Below are positions 1-6,488 of a DNA stretch of 12,129 nucleotides, one piece after another (positions within the stretch are counted from its first letter, which is position 1; the number at the start of each line of letters is the position of its first letter). A program made the translations under genes and the position numbers. Below the pieces are notes generated by a model that saw only the letters and a program-made list of their open reading frames with translations, did no database searches and had not been told where the DNA came from. Source of the stretch: CAYFVR01 sp964346545 (GTDB taxonomy: Bacteria > Desulfobacterota > Desulfobacteria > Desulfobacterales > Desulfococcaceae). Where the stretch lies: contig CAYFVR010000142.1 of NCBI GenBank assembly GCA_964346545.1, forward strand, positions 1 to 12,129, in the 5' to 3' direction.

Positions 1-773
1 GGATCGCTCACGGCCCCGGTGATCCCCGAAACGGTCATGGAATCCTTCAGCTCTTTCTGACCTTCGGTGGGGTTGATCTCCGGCACGTTGATCCACATCA
101 CGTCTTCCCCCGGCTTCAGCTTGTAAATCGTCCAGTTGGGCGCCCAGGTGAAGAAAAAGACCGGTTCGCCGCCCTGGTGCCGAGCCAGCGCCTCCGCCAT
201 GCTTGCGGAGTAGGCGGCCTTGATGGGATTGACGAAATCATCCATCCCGTAGACGTCCATGTGGTGCGAGATGACTTTTTCGCATCCCCAGCCGGGCGGG
301 CAGGCCACCATGTCGGCCTTGCCGTCGCCGTTGGCGTCAAACGCCTTCATCACCTCCGGACGCTTAAAGTCGTCCAGAGATTTGATGTCGTATTCCTCCA
401 CGTGCCGCTTGGAAACCAGGTATCCCTGGAGCCCCCCTTTTTTGACCACGTAGCCGTATGTCGCGGCCTTCTCCGAAAAATCATCGGGAAGCTGGTCGTT
501 GTGCAGCGGAAACCAACCGTTGGCCCAGTAATCCACGTCGCCCAACACCAGGCTTTGATAAAACAGCGGATTTTGAAGATCCTTGGGCTTATTCACTTCG
601 TATCCCAGCTCCTCCAGTCCCAATCGAATCACCGCTTCCTGAAAAAAGCCGGTGTTCCAGGTGGCGCGGGCGGGGCTCACGGTCACGCCCTTCCCCGGCA
701 AATCCGCCGCCGAAACCGAAACGGCCATTCCCAAAATTAAGCCATAGCAAAGCAAACGAAAAACAACCTTCAT
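1..773 (-). CDS. proX: Glycine betaine/proline betaine-binding protein ProX, copy 1 (3' end cut by window edge)
   Basis: Periplasmic substrate-binding protein of a ProU-type ABC importer. It would capture glycine betaine or proline betaine and hand it to ProW/ProV. I translated the minus strand by hand: 257 uninterrupted codons, then the window ends, so about 85 C-terminal residues are missing compared with the downstream-reading neighbour. Residues 1-22 form a Sec signal peptide ending VSA before ADLPG. The betaine-cage tryptophans of E. coli ProX (W65, W140, W188) align colinearly with W87, W162 and W210. The Cys pair flanking PGWG (C158, C164) is kept. A strong Shine-Dalgarno, AAGGAGG at 780-786, lies 6 nt before the ATG. 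The protein is roughly 80% identical, without gaps in the visible part, to the other ProX at 923-1948. It lies beyond that gene's terminator, so it may have its own promoter or depend on read-through. Confidence 0.93.
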   Translation of the reverse strand, partial: MKVVFRLLCYGLILGMAVSVSAADLPGKGVTVSPARATWNTGFFQEAVIRLGLEELGYEVNKPKDLQNPLFYQSLVLGDVDYWANGWFPLHNDQLPDDFSEKAATYGYVVKKGGLQGYLVSKRHVEEYDIKSLDDFKRPEVMKAFDANGDGKADMVACPPGWGCEKVISHHMDVYGMDDFVNPIKAAYSASMAEALARHQGGEPVFFFTWAPNWTIYKLKPGEDVMWINVPEINPTEGQKELKDSMTVSGITGAVSD

Positions 774-859
774 GCAATTCCTCCTTGGAAAAAGAAACGA
801 GCGACCCGGAGAAACCGGGAAATGTCGATTTTCTAAACGGTTCCTCCCTGGTGATCGTG

Positions 860-887
860 AAAAAACGGGCCGTCCAAAGACGGCCCG
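860..887 (-). terminator. Rho-independent terminator after proX copy 2
   Basis: On the minus strand a perfect 9-bp GC-rich stem (CGGGCCGTC / GACGGCCCG, 866-874 with 879-887) with a 4-nt loop is followed directly by six T residues (865-860). It starts 36 nt after the proX copy 2 stop codon and lies 87 nt before the copy 1 start. The plus-strand reading lacks a T tract after the stem, so it acts in one direction. Confidence 0.9.
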
Positions 888-922
888 AAGGAAAAAACGC
901 TCGATGGGGAAGCGAAGCCCCC

Positions 923-1948
923 TTACATCGCCGCGGCCTTGGCGGCCTTGATCCAGGCGTCCCAATCTTCCTGGTTTTCCTGGATCCATTGCCGGGCGTG
1001 GTTGTCAATATCCTCCTGGGAATCCTCGCCGTCCTGCATCAGGGTGTTCTGCCGGTTGATGTCCACCAGCGAAATCTGCACCTGTTCAAAAAACTTCCGG
1101 GCGGCGGGATTCTCGCCCAAAAATTCCTTGTTGGCCACGATCCGAATGTCGTTGACCACGAAGCCCAGGTCGATGGGATCGGTGACCGCGCCCTTGATGC
1201 CGGTGGCGGTCATGGCGGCCTTGTTGGGCTCCTGGCCCTCGGTCGGCTTGATCTCGGGCACGTTGATCCACATTACGTCCTCGCCCGGCTTGAACTTGAA
1301 GATCGTCCAGTTGGGCGCCCAAGTGTAAAAGAAGACCGGTTCGTCGTTTTGATAGCTGGCCTGAGCCTGGGCGATGCTGGCGGCATAGGCGGCCTTGATG
1401 GGGTTCACATGGTCGTCCATGTCGTACACTTCCATGTGGTGGGTGATGACCTTTTCGCATCCCCATCCCGGCGGGCAGGCCACCAAATCGGCCTTGCCGT
1501 CCCCGTTGGCGTCAAACGCCTTCTTGACTTCGGGGCGCTTGAAATCCTCCAAGGATTTGATGTTGTACTCTTCCACATGCTTCTTGGACACCAGATAGCC
1601 CTGGAGCCCGCCGTTTTTGGCGATGTAGCCGACCATTTCGCCCTTTTCTTCGAAATTGGCGGGCAATTGGTCGTTGTGCAGCGGAAACCAGCCGTTGGCC
1701 CAGTAATCCACGTCGCCCAGCACCAGGCTCTGGTAAAACAGCGGATTCTGGAGATCCTTGGCCTTCTTCACCTCGTAGCCCAGCTCCTCCAGACCCAGGC
1801 GAACCACCGCCTCCTGGAAGTATCCGGTGTTCCAGGTGGCGCGGGAGGGACGAACCGTGACGCCCTTGCCGGGCAGATCCGCCGCCATGAGCGGCGCGGC
1901 CAGCCCGAGAATGATCAGGATGAGCAGGGTTTGTCGAATGAATTTCAT
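923..1948 (-). CDS. proX: Glycine betaine/proline betaine-binding protein ProX, copy 2
   Basis: Complete 341-residue periplasmic binding protein, the last gene of the proV-proW-proX operon. Residues 1-22 are a Sec signal peptide with predicted cleavage at LMA before ADLPG. There is no lipobox Cys, so it should be a free periplasmic protein. It resembles E. coli ProX along its whole length. The ligand-cage tryptophans map to W87, W162 and W210, with the exact 75- and 48-residue spacings of the E. coli protein, and C158/C164 bracket the PGWG loop. Residues 146-154 (DANGDGKAD) form an EF-hand-like loop also present in E. coli ProX. The C-terminal region has the family motif DIN-x-QN near residue 297. 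The start is supported by AAAAGGAG at 1957-1964, 8 nt upstream. It sits 56 nt after proW and ends before a strong terminator. Confidence 0.96.
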   Translation of the reverse strand: MKFIRQTLLILIILGLAAPLMAADLPGKGVTVRPSRATWNTGYFQEAVVRLGLEELGYEVKKAKDLQNPLFYQSLVLGDVDYWANGWFPLHNDQLPANFEEKGEMVGYIAKNGGLQGYLVSKKHVEEYNIKSLEDFKRPEVKKAFDANGDGKADLVACPPGWGCEKVITHHMEVYDMDDHVNPIKAAYAASIAQAQASYQNDEPVFFYTWAPNWTIFKFKPGEDVMWINVPEIKPTEGQEPNKAAMTATGIKGAVTDPIDLGFVVNDIRIVANKEFLGENPAARKFFEQVQISLVDINRQNTLMQDGEDSQEDIDNHARQWIQENQEDWDAWIKAAKAAAM

Positions 1949-2004
1949 GTTTCATTCTCCTTTTGCATGTCGTTCGTTTTCGAAAAAAAGGGAAACGGCG
2001 ACCG

Positions 2005-2850
2005 TTACGATTTCGGCTGCCCGAATCCCTGGGTGATCCGGTCCAGCACCATGGCCATCAGCACGATGCTGAGACCGCCGATGGTGGCCAGACCGATATC
2101 CAGCGTGTTGAGCCCCTGGAACACCGGCATGCCCAGCCCGCCGGCGCCGATGAGGGCCGCGATGACCACCATGGACAGGGACATCATGATCGTCTGGTTG
2201 AGCCCCGCCATGATGGACGGCATGGCCAGCGGAATCTGCACCCGGCGCAGGGCCTGCCACGGCGTGGCCCCGAAGGCCTGGCTGGCTTCCACCAGCTCGG
2301 GGTGAACCTGGCGAATGCCCAGATTGGTCAGGCGAATGATGGGGGGCATGGAGAAAATGATGGTCGCCAGTACGCCCGAAACCGTTCCGATGCTGAAGAG
2401 CATGACCACCGGCACCAGATACACGAAAGCGGGCGTGGTCTGCATGGCGTCCAGAGCCGGCCGAAGAATGGCCTCGAACCGGTCGCTTTTGCTGGAGAAA
2501 ATGCCCAACGGAACCCCCACCAGCGCGCAAAAGGCCACCGAGACGAAAACCATGGCCAAGGTGGTCATGGCTTCGGACCAGAGCCCCAAATAGCCGATGA
2601 GCAACATGGTCAGCACGGTGAAAACGGCGATGGTTTTGCTGGCGTATTTCCAGGCGAGAAAGGCCGCGATGGCGATGATCAGCAACGGCGGCGCGGCGAG
2701 CAAAAGATAGTCGATTCCGTTCAGCGCCTTTTCAAAGGGCACCTTGATGACCTGGAAAACGCCCCGATAATTGATGACCAGCCAGTCCACGAAGGACTGG
2801 ACCCAATCGTCCAAGGGAATGCTTTGGCTGTCGAAGTCCAGAAGTCTCAT
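2005..2850 (-). CDS. proW: Glycine betaine ABC transporter permease ProW (system 1)
   Basis: Inner-membrane permease of the ProU-type importer, 281 residues. It should dimerise and pair with the ProV ATPase below. A short N-terminal segment is followed by hydrophobic stretches at about 47-67, 74-91, 95-118, 140-170, 214-240 and 252-270, consistent with the multi-span BPD_transp_1 fold. The cytoplasmic EAA loop that docks on the ATPase is visible at 188-209 (EAS-x3-G-x9-IPL), followed by the conserved AGLNQT and GAGGLG segments. It is shorter than E. coli ProW, which has a long periplasmic N-terminal extension. The ATG directly follows the proV stop (TAAATG). Its Shine-Dalgarno GGAGGG lies inside the end of proV, which suggests translational coupling. 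Confidence 0.95.
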   Translation of the reverse strand: MRLLDFDSQSIPLDDWVQSFVDWLVINYRGVFQVIKVPFEKALNGIDYLLLAAPPLLIIAIAAFLAWKYASKTIAVFTVLTMLLIGYLGLWSEAMTTLAMVFVSVAFCALVGVPLGIFSSKSDRFEAILRPALDAMQTTPAFVYLVPVVMLFSIGTVSGVLATIIFSMPPIIRLTNLGIRQVHPELVEASQAFGATPWQALRRVQIPLAMPSIMAGLNQTIMMSLSMVVIAALIGAGGLGMPVFQGLNTLDIGLATIGGLSIVLMAMVLDRITQGFGQPKS

Positions 2851-4158
2851 TTATTCCATCCCTCCCGCGGCGGCTTCGGCGGATTCCGCCGGTTGTTCCC
2901 CGGTTTCGGCGGCGGCCGGTTCCTCGGCGGCTTCTTCGGATTCCCGGGCCTCCCCTTCGCTTCGCTGCAGGGTGCGCAGGAACCGGTTTTTGGAAATGGC
3001 GCCGATGTAGCGGCCGTTCTCCCGGACCACCGGAATGGGCCAGGGATGCATGGCCACCTGATCCAGGATGTCCTGCATGGAATCGCCCTCTTTTACCGGC
3101 GCCACGTCGGCGATGAAGGCGTCCCGCATGGAACAGGATTTGCCTTCGCAGTCGATGACTTCCTGAAGGCTGGACGTGGAAACCATCCCGATGTAATTGT
3201 GCTTTCGATCCAAAACATATCCGAAATCCCGGTCCTGCCGGATCAGCCGTTGAAGGGCGGCGCGCGCCCCGCCGTCGGGATTCTGGACGATGGTCGGCTG
3301 GGTGTCCACCGCGATGTCGCCGGCGGTGAGAATGTTGGTGGGATCCACGCCGCGGAAAAATGCGCGGACGTAGTCGTCGGCCGGATTCTGCAAAATCTCC
3401 TCCGGCGTGCCCACCTGGACCACCCGGCCGCCCTCCATGATGGCGATGCGGTCGCCGATGCGCATGGCCTCGTCGAGATCGTGGGAGATGAAGACGATGG
3501 TGCGCTCGCTTTGGGCCTGAAGATTGAGCAGCTCGTCCTGCATTTCGGTGCGGATCAGCGGGTCCAGGGCCGAAAAGGCCTCGTCCATGAGGATGATTTC
3601 CGGGTCCCCGGCCAGTCCCCGGGCCAGACCGACCCGCTGCTGCATGCCGCCGGAAAGCTCTTTGGGATAGCTGTTGATGTGCTCTCCGAGCCCCACCTGC
3701 TCCAGGGCTTCCTGCGCCCGCTTCAACCGGGTTTCCTTGTCCACCCCGGCCATTTCCAGGCCAAAGGCGGCGTTTTCCCCCACGGTCATGTGGGGCATCA
3801 GCGCGAAGGACTGAAACACCATGCTCATTTTTTTCCGGCGCAAGTCCACCAGCTCCGCCTGGGTGATGACCGCCACGTCGTCGCCGTCCACGAAAACATG
3901 GCCCGCCGTGGGCTCGATGAGCCGGTTGAGCATTCGCACCAAGGTCGATTTTCCGGAGCCCGAAAGGCCCATGACGACGAAAATCTCCCCTTTGTTGACG
4001 GTGAAGCTGGCGTCGTTCACGCCGATGGTCATCCCCGTCTCGGTAAATACGGTGGCTTTGTCCTTCCCCTCTTCGCGCACCATTTTCAGGGCGCGTTCCG
4101 GGTGCGGACCGAAAATCTTGTACAGATTTTCCACCCGGATTTTTTCTTCTCCGCTCAT
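2851..4158 (-). CDS. proV: Glycine betaine ABC transporter ATPase ProV with CBS domains and acidic tail (system 1)
   Basis: Cytoplasmic ATPase driving betaine import, 435 residues. Order of parts: ABC domain (about 5-270) with Walker A GLSGSGKST at 64-72, Q-loop Q116, signature LSGGMQ at 168-173, Walker B ending D192-E193 and H-loop H226; then a tandem CBS region (about 283-397); then a low-complexity tail from about 401 to 435. I count 12 Glu and a single Arg in the tail. In OpuA-type transporters the CBS pair senses ionic strength and an anionic C-terminal tail modulates that response, so the same is plausible here. The N-terminus (RVENLYKIFG) is typical of the family. It is the first gene of the operon, abutting proW, about 330 nt behind a candidate promoter. 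A modest Shine-Dalgarno (GGGAAGG) precedes the ATG. Confidence 0.96.
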   Translation of the reverse strand: MSGEEKIRVENLYKIFGPHPERALKMVREEGKDKATVFTETGMTIGVNDASFTVNKGEIFVVMGLSGSGKSTLVRMLNRLIEPTAGHVFVDGDDVAVITQAELVDLRRKKMSMVFQSFALMPHMTVGENAAFGLEMAGVDKETRLKRAQEALEQVGLGEHINSYPKELSGGMQQRVGLARGLAGDPEIILMDEAFSALDPLIRTEMQDELLNLQAQSERTIVFISHDLDEAMRIGDRIAIMEGGRVVQVGTPEEILQNPADDYVRAFFRGVDPTNILTAGDIAVDTQPTIVQNPDGGARAALQRLIRQDRDFGYVLDRKHNYIGMVSTSSLQEVIDCEGKSCSMRDAFIADVAPVKEGDSMQDILDQVAMHPWPIPVVRENGRYIGAISKNRFLRTLQRSEGEARESEEAAEEPAAAETGEQPAESAEAAAGGME

Positions 4159-4451
4159 AAATTCAACCTTCCCTGGCTTGGTTTAACGGCATTTTCGTCT
4201 TGTGAAAGGTGGAACGTGGTTCCGAATTTTTGAGGAGGGAAAAATGTTTCCGCGAGGGCGGATGGAAAGCGCACAAGGGAAAAACAATGCGCAAAGAAGA
4301 TTCCATCGGTGCTTCCCGAATGGAAAGGGATGGTAGGGGTCGGCGTTTCGGATCATGAAAAGACCGGATAACCCGACGGAATAATTAGGATCCGAATGGT
4401 TGGCGTGATTGAAAACCGTTCCCCCGCGCCATGGGTTTCGCCCTTGGAACA

Positions 4452-4479
4452 AACATAATTCACCCGAAAATATTTTCAA
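4452..4479 (-). promoter_or_regulatory. Candidate second promoter P2 for proVWX
   Basis: On the minus strand TTGAAA (4474-4479) and TATGTT (4452-4457) are separated by 16 nt. This is a weaker match than P1, just downstream of it, and its spacer overlaps the 12-bp palindrome. Dual promoters are known for proU in enteric bacteria, but that analogy is only suggestive. Confidence 0.35.
4466..4477. promoter_or_regulatory. Perfect 12-bp AT-rich palindrome, possible operator
   Basis: GAAAATATTTTC reads identically on both strands. It lies about 10-20 nt downstream of the inferred P1 start and inside the P2 promoter, where a bound repressor would block both. No regulator gene is in the window to pair with it. 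It may also simply be an AT-rich promoter element. Confidence 0.4.
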
Positions 4480-4494
4480 CTCCAATAAACGACA

Positions 4495-4523
4495 AGCCTA
4501 TTTTCTTGAACCGCTTTTGTCAA
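4495..4523 (-). promoter_or_regulatory. Candidate sigma-70 promoter P1 for proVWX
   Basis: On the minus strand a consensus -35 box TTGACA (4518-4523) is followed after exactly 17 nt by TAGGCT (4495-4500), which keeps the three most conserved -10 positions (T, A and final T). It lies in a locally AT-rich patch of an otherwise GC-rich window and points at proV. Start of transcription would be near 4488. Confidence 0.55.
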
Positions 4524-4722
4524 CCCCCCTGGGAATTTCACACAAAACGGGGACCTTATCCCGAAACGTTTCCTTCCGCGGCGCACTCGGGCCGAGCCCC
4601 AATCTCCCGCCCGAACGAAATCCGCTTGAAATGGGAAAAAGTTCGCCGCTCTTTTCCCCCTTCCGATTCCGCTTTGCCGCAACCGCGCTCGTCCCTGTCC
4701 TTGAAAGCCGATCCCGGTTCGG
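4524..4722. other. Non-coding gap between antiporter 3' end and the proVWX promoter
   Basis: About 200 bases hold no supported gene. The short open frames on both strands lack ribosome sites and family features. I found no convincing intrinsic terminator after the antiporter; the only nearby hairpin (CCGA/TCGG around 4710) has a 4-bp stem. Confidence 0.5.
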
Positions 4723-5976
4723 TCATCCCCGCTTCCCAGATATTTCCAAATCGACCCGTTGGATATAGGCCGCCAGAAGCGGGGGATTGGCCACCATGCT
4801 GAACAGAATCATGACGAAAGCCGCGCAAAGAAACATTTCTCGATATCGATATCCTTCCGGAAGCATCAGAATCAGCGCGATGGAAAGCGCGCCCCGCACC
4901 CCGGCCAAATTCAGCACGTGCCGCCAGGAGGCGGGCAGAACGTGGCCCGCCATGGAAACCGCGCCGCCCAGACCGTAAACGACCACCGCCCGGGAAACCA
5001 CCAACAATCCGATGGCCGCCGGCATGGTGGCGAGATAGGGCAGAAACTCATGTCCGCCGATGTGGGCGCCCAAGAGGAAAAACAGAACGGTATTGACCAG
5101 CCGGCCCGCCAGTCCGAAGAAATGGTGAAAAAAATAATCGGAACAGGAGTTGGACGGCCCGTCGCCATGTCGACGTCCGATGTGGGCCTGAACCAGCATA
5201 AGAGTGGCGGCCATCACCGTGATGACCCCGGAGACGTGAAGCCAATGCTCCCCGATCACGAATCCGGCGTATACGGTGGCGAGAATCATCAAAATGCCGA
5301 CGAATTCATCGTAGGTGTCGCGCCACAACGCCAGCAGCCGGGCGGCGCCGTAACCCATCCCCGCGCCCAGCAGCGCCGCCCCGCCCACGCCCCACAGAAA
5401 ACCGCCCGCCGCCGCCACCGCCGATTCGGAAACGCCTTCCACCGCGCGAGATCGCAAAAGGGTATAGGCCACCACCACGGTGCCGTCGTTCAACAGCGAC
5501 TCCCCTTCGATCAGGTTCCGAAGACGTTCCGGAAAGGGCGCGTCTCCGATCACGGCGTTCACCGCAATGGGATCGACGGCCGAGACAATGCCGGCGAACA
5601 GAAGCGCGTCCGGCCAGGGCACGTCGAATCCCAAGGCGAAGCCGGCCCCGATAATTCCGGTTGAAACCATTACGCCGACCGTGGAAAACAGGCTGGCCAC
5701 GAGGATTTCTCGGAACAGCGGACGGGGGTGCAACGCGGCGGAAGAGTGAAGAATCAGCAGCGGCACCATCCCGAAAAAAACCAGCTCCGCGGGAACGGAA
5801 ACCGCCGGCAGCTCCCGCCAGACAAACCGCGTCGCCAACCCGTACAGCGCGCCGGTCAACATCACCCAGGCGGCCGCGGGCAGTCGCGATCGGCGGGTGA
5901 AATGCTCCAAAAGGGCCGCCGCGACGAGAAAAACGACCCCATGCAATACGGCGGGAATGACGGACAAGGACGGCAT
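4723..5976 (-). CDS. CPA1-family Na+(K+)/H+ antiporter (NhaP-like)
   Basis: Inner-membrane monovalent cation:proton antiporter, 417 residues with about 12 hydrophobic segments. Diagnostic CPA1 motifs are present: SAVDPIAV at 132-139, then IEGESLLND at 156-164. Its E157 and N163-D164 correspond to the ion-binding Glu and ND pair of archaeal NhaP1. A conserved Arg sits in VSRA at 329, and the GVRGALSIAL segment at 359-368 is typical of the family. It ends shortly after the last helix, so it lacks the long regulatory C-terminal domain of some CPA1 members. I chose the ATG at 5976 because AGGAGG (5983-5988) sits 6 nt upstream. An in-frame ATG 13 codons earlier would add a Pro/Arg-rich extension and has no ribosome site. 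It is transcribed toward the proV promoter region. Na+ export would fit the osmoadaptation context; the exact cation is not determinable. Confidence 0.9.
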   Translation of the reverse strand: MPSLSVIPAVLHGVVFLVAAALLEHFTRRSRLPAAAWVMLTGALYGLATRFVWRELPAVSVPAELVFFGMVPLLILHSSAALHPRPLFREILVASLFSTVGVMVSTGIIGAGFALGFDVPWPDALLFAGIVSAVDPIAVNAVIGDAPFPERLRNLIEGESLLNDGTVVVAYTLLRSRAVEGVSESAVAAAGGFLWGVGGAALLGAGMGYGAARLLALWRDTYDEFVGILMILATVYAGFVIGEHWLHVSGVITVMAATLMLVQAHIGRRHGDGPSNSCSDYFFHHFFGLAGRLVNTVLFFLLGAHIGGHEFLPYLATMPAAIGLLVVSRAVVVYGLGGAVSMAGHVLPASWRHVLNLAGVRGALSIALILMLPEGYRYREMFLCAAFVMILFSMVANPPLLAAYIQRVDLEISGKRG

Positions 5977-5982
5977 GACGTT

Positions 5983-5988
5983 CCTCCT
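5983..5988 (-). promoter_or_regulatory. Shine-Dalgarno site that decides the antiporter start
   Basis: AAAGGAGG on the minus strand lies 6 nt before the ATG at 5976 and inside the longer in-frame reading from 6015. This favours the shorter protein. Confidence 0.8.
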
Positions 5989-6005
5989 TTTTCTGGCCGG
6001 CGGGA

Positions 6006-6449
6006 TTGGGGGCAAACGGCGATCCGGCGAAGCCAGGGGGATTTCCCCGATTCTCCGCCTTCAACGAAAAAAGCTGGTACACGAAGGATTTGTCGGAAAA
6101 CGCCAAGCTGTACGAGGGAGAGGCGCTGCTGGCCCGGTTGCCGGACGAGGGGGAGACACTTCCGGCGGAGAACCGGATCAACCCGGTCTTTTTTGAGGAC
6201 GCGCCCGAGGCATGGCTGGCGACCCGGCCGGCGCCCAAGGAGGAATTCCGCCATTTTCACTCCGGCTACGACGCCGCCGGCCCGGTTCCTTACGGCTATT
6301 GGATTCGCCACGTCGCCTTGGCCGGGTTCACCTACGACATGGGCGGCCGCGTGGGACCGGACAGCCCGCTGTATCACGAGGTGACGCCGGGGGTGGATAC
6401 GGGTTTCGCGGAGATCGTGGAGTTTGATCGGGGGCCGGGGAAAAACTAA
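6006..6449 (+). CDS. Protein of unknown family, start uncertain, possibly 5'-truncated
   Basis: Up to 147 residues read from a TTG codon at 6006. The frame is open from 5979, just after an in-frame TGA at 5976-5978. There is no ATG until near residue 116 and no ribosome site before either in-frame TTG (6006 or 6090), so the true start is unknown. It may be the 3' remnant of a longer gene. Codon use looks real: strong G/C at third positions, balanced composition and no low-complexity runs. The protein has no signal peptide, transmembrane helix or cysteine. It has a notable aromatic/His/Gly-rich stretch at about 79-114 (HFHSGYD, then PYGYWIRHV, then FTYDMGG). I do not recognise the family and assign no function. 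It begins divergently from the antiporter, with about 30 nt between the two starts, and converges on the nuclease gene with a 39-nt gap. Confidence 0.55.
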   Translation: MGANGDPAKPGGFPRFSAFNEKSWYTKDLSENAKLYEGEALLARLPDEGETLPAENRINPVFFEDAPEAWLATRPAPKEEFRHFHSGYDAAGPVPYGYWIRHVALAGFTYDMGGRVGPDSPLYHEVTPGVDTGFAEIVEFDRGPGKN

Positions 6450-6488
6450 GCATTGCCCGTCCAGCGTGGTTTTCGTAGTTACGGTCTC

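Larger units (their letters stand above)
4159..4488 (-). promoter_or_regulatory. Long 5' leader of the proV-proW-proX operon
   Basis: About 330 nt lie between the inferred transcription start (near 4488) and the proV ATG, with no convincing gene. A small open frame on the minus strand here has no coding character. The leader contains an 8-bp inverted repeat, TTCGGATC (4347-4354) with GATCCGAA (4389-4396), enclosing 34 nt, and a weaker TTCCAT/ATGGAA pair near 4300-4325. No known riboswitch consensus was recognised. A regulatory role is inferred only from length and pairing. Confidence 0.4.

Noticed and set aside
1487..1513. EF-hand-like DANGDGKAD loop as a novel calcium site in ProX
   Set aside because: The same loop is found in E. 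coli ProX, so it is an ordinary family feature.
458..2305. Long plus-strand open frame across the proX genes
   Set aside because: It is antisense to proX copies 1 and 2 and part of proW, which have clear family motifs, signal peptides and ribosome sites. Long shadow frames are expected in GC-rich DNA.
1963..4233. 756-codon plus-strand open frame opposite proW/proV
   Set aside because: Its translation is rich in His, Gly, Asp and Gln without domain features. The opposite strand encodes full ProW and ProV.
4183..4485. 100-residue minus-strand frame in the proV leader
   Set aside because: No ribosome site, no recognisable motif and poor coding character; it overlaps the inferred promoter and leader.
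4759..5664. Plus-strand frame opposite the antiporter
   Set aside because: Shadow of the antiporter, which has CPA1 motifs; the translation is Gln/His/Arg-rich and not protein-like.
5977..6015. N-terminally extended antiporter beginning 13 codons upstream
   Set aside because: The extension is Pro/Arg-rich and contains the strong Shine-Dalgarno that serves the ATG at 5976.
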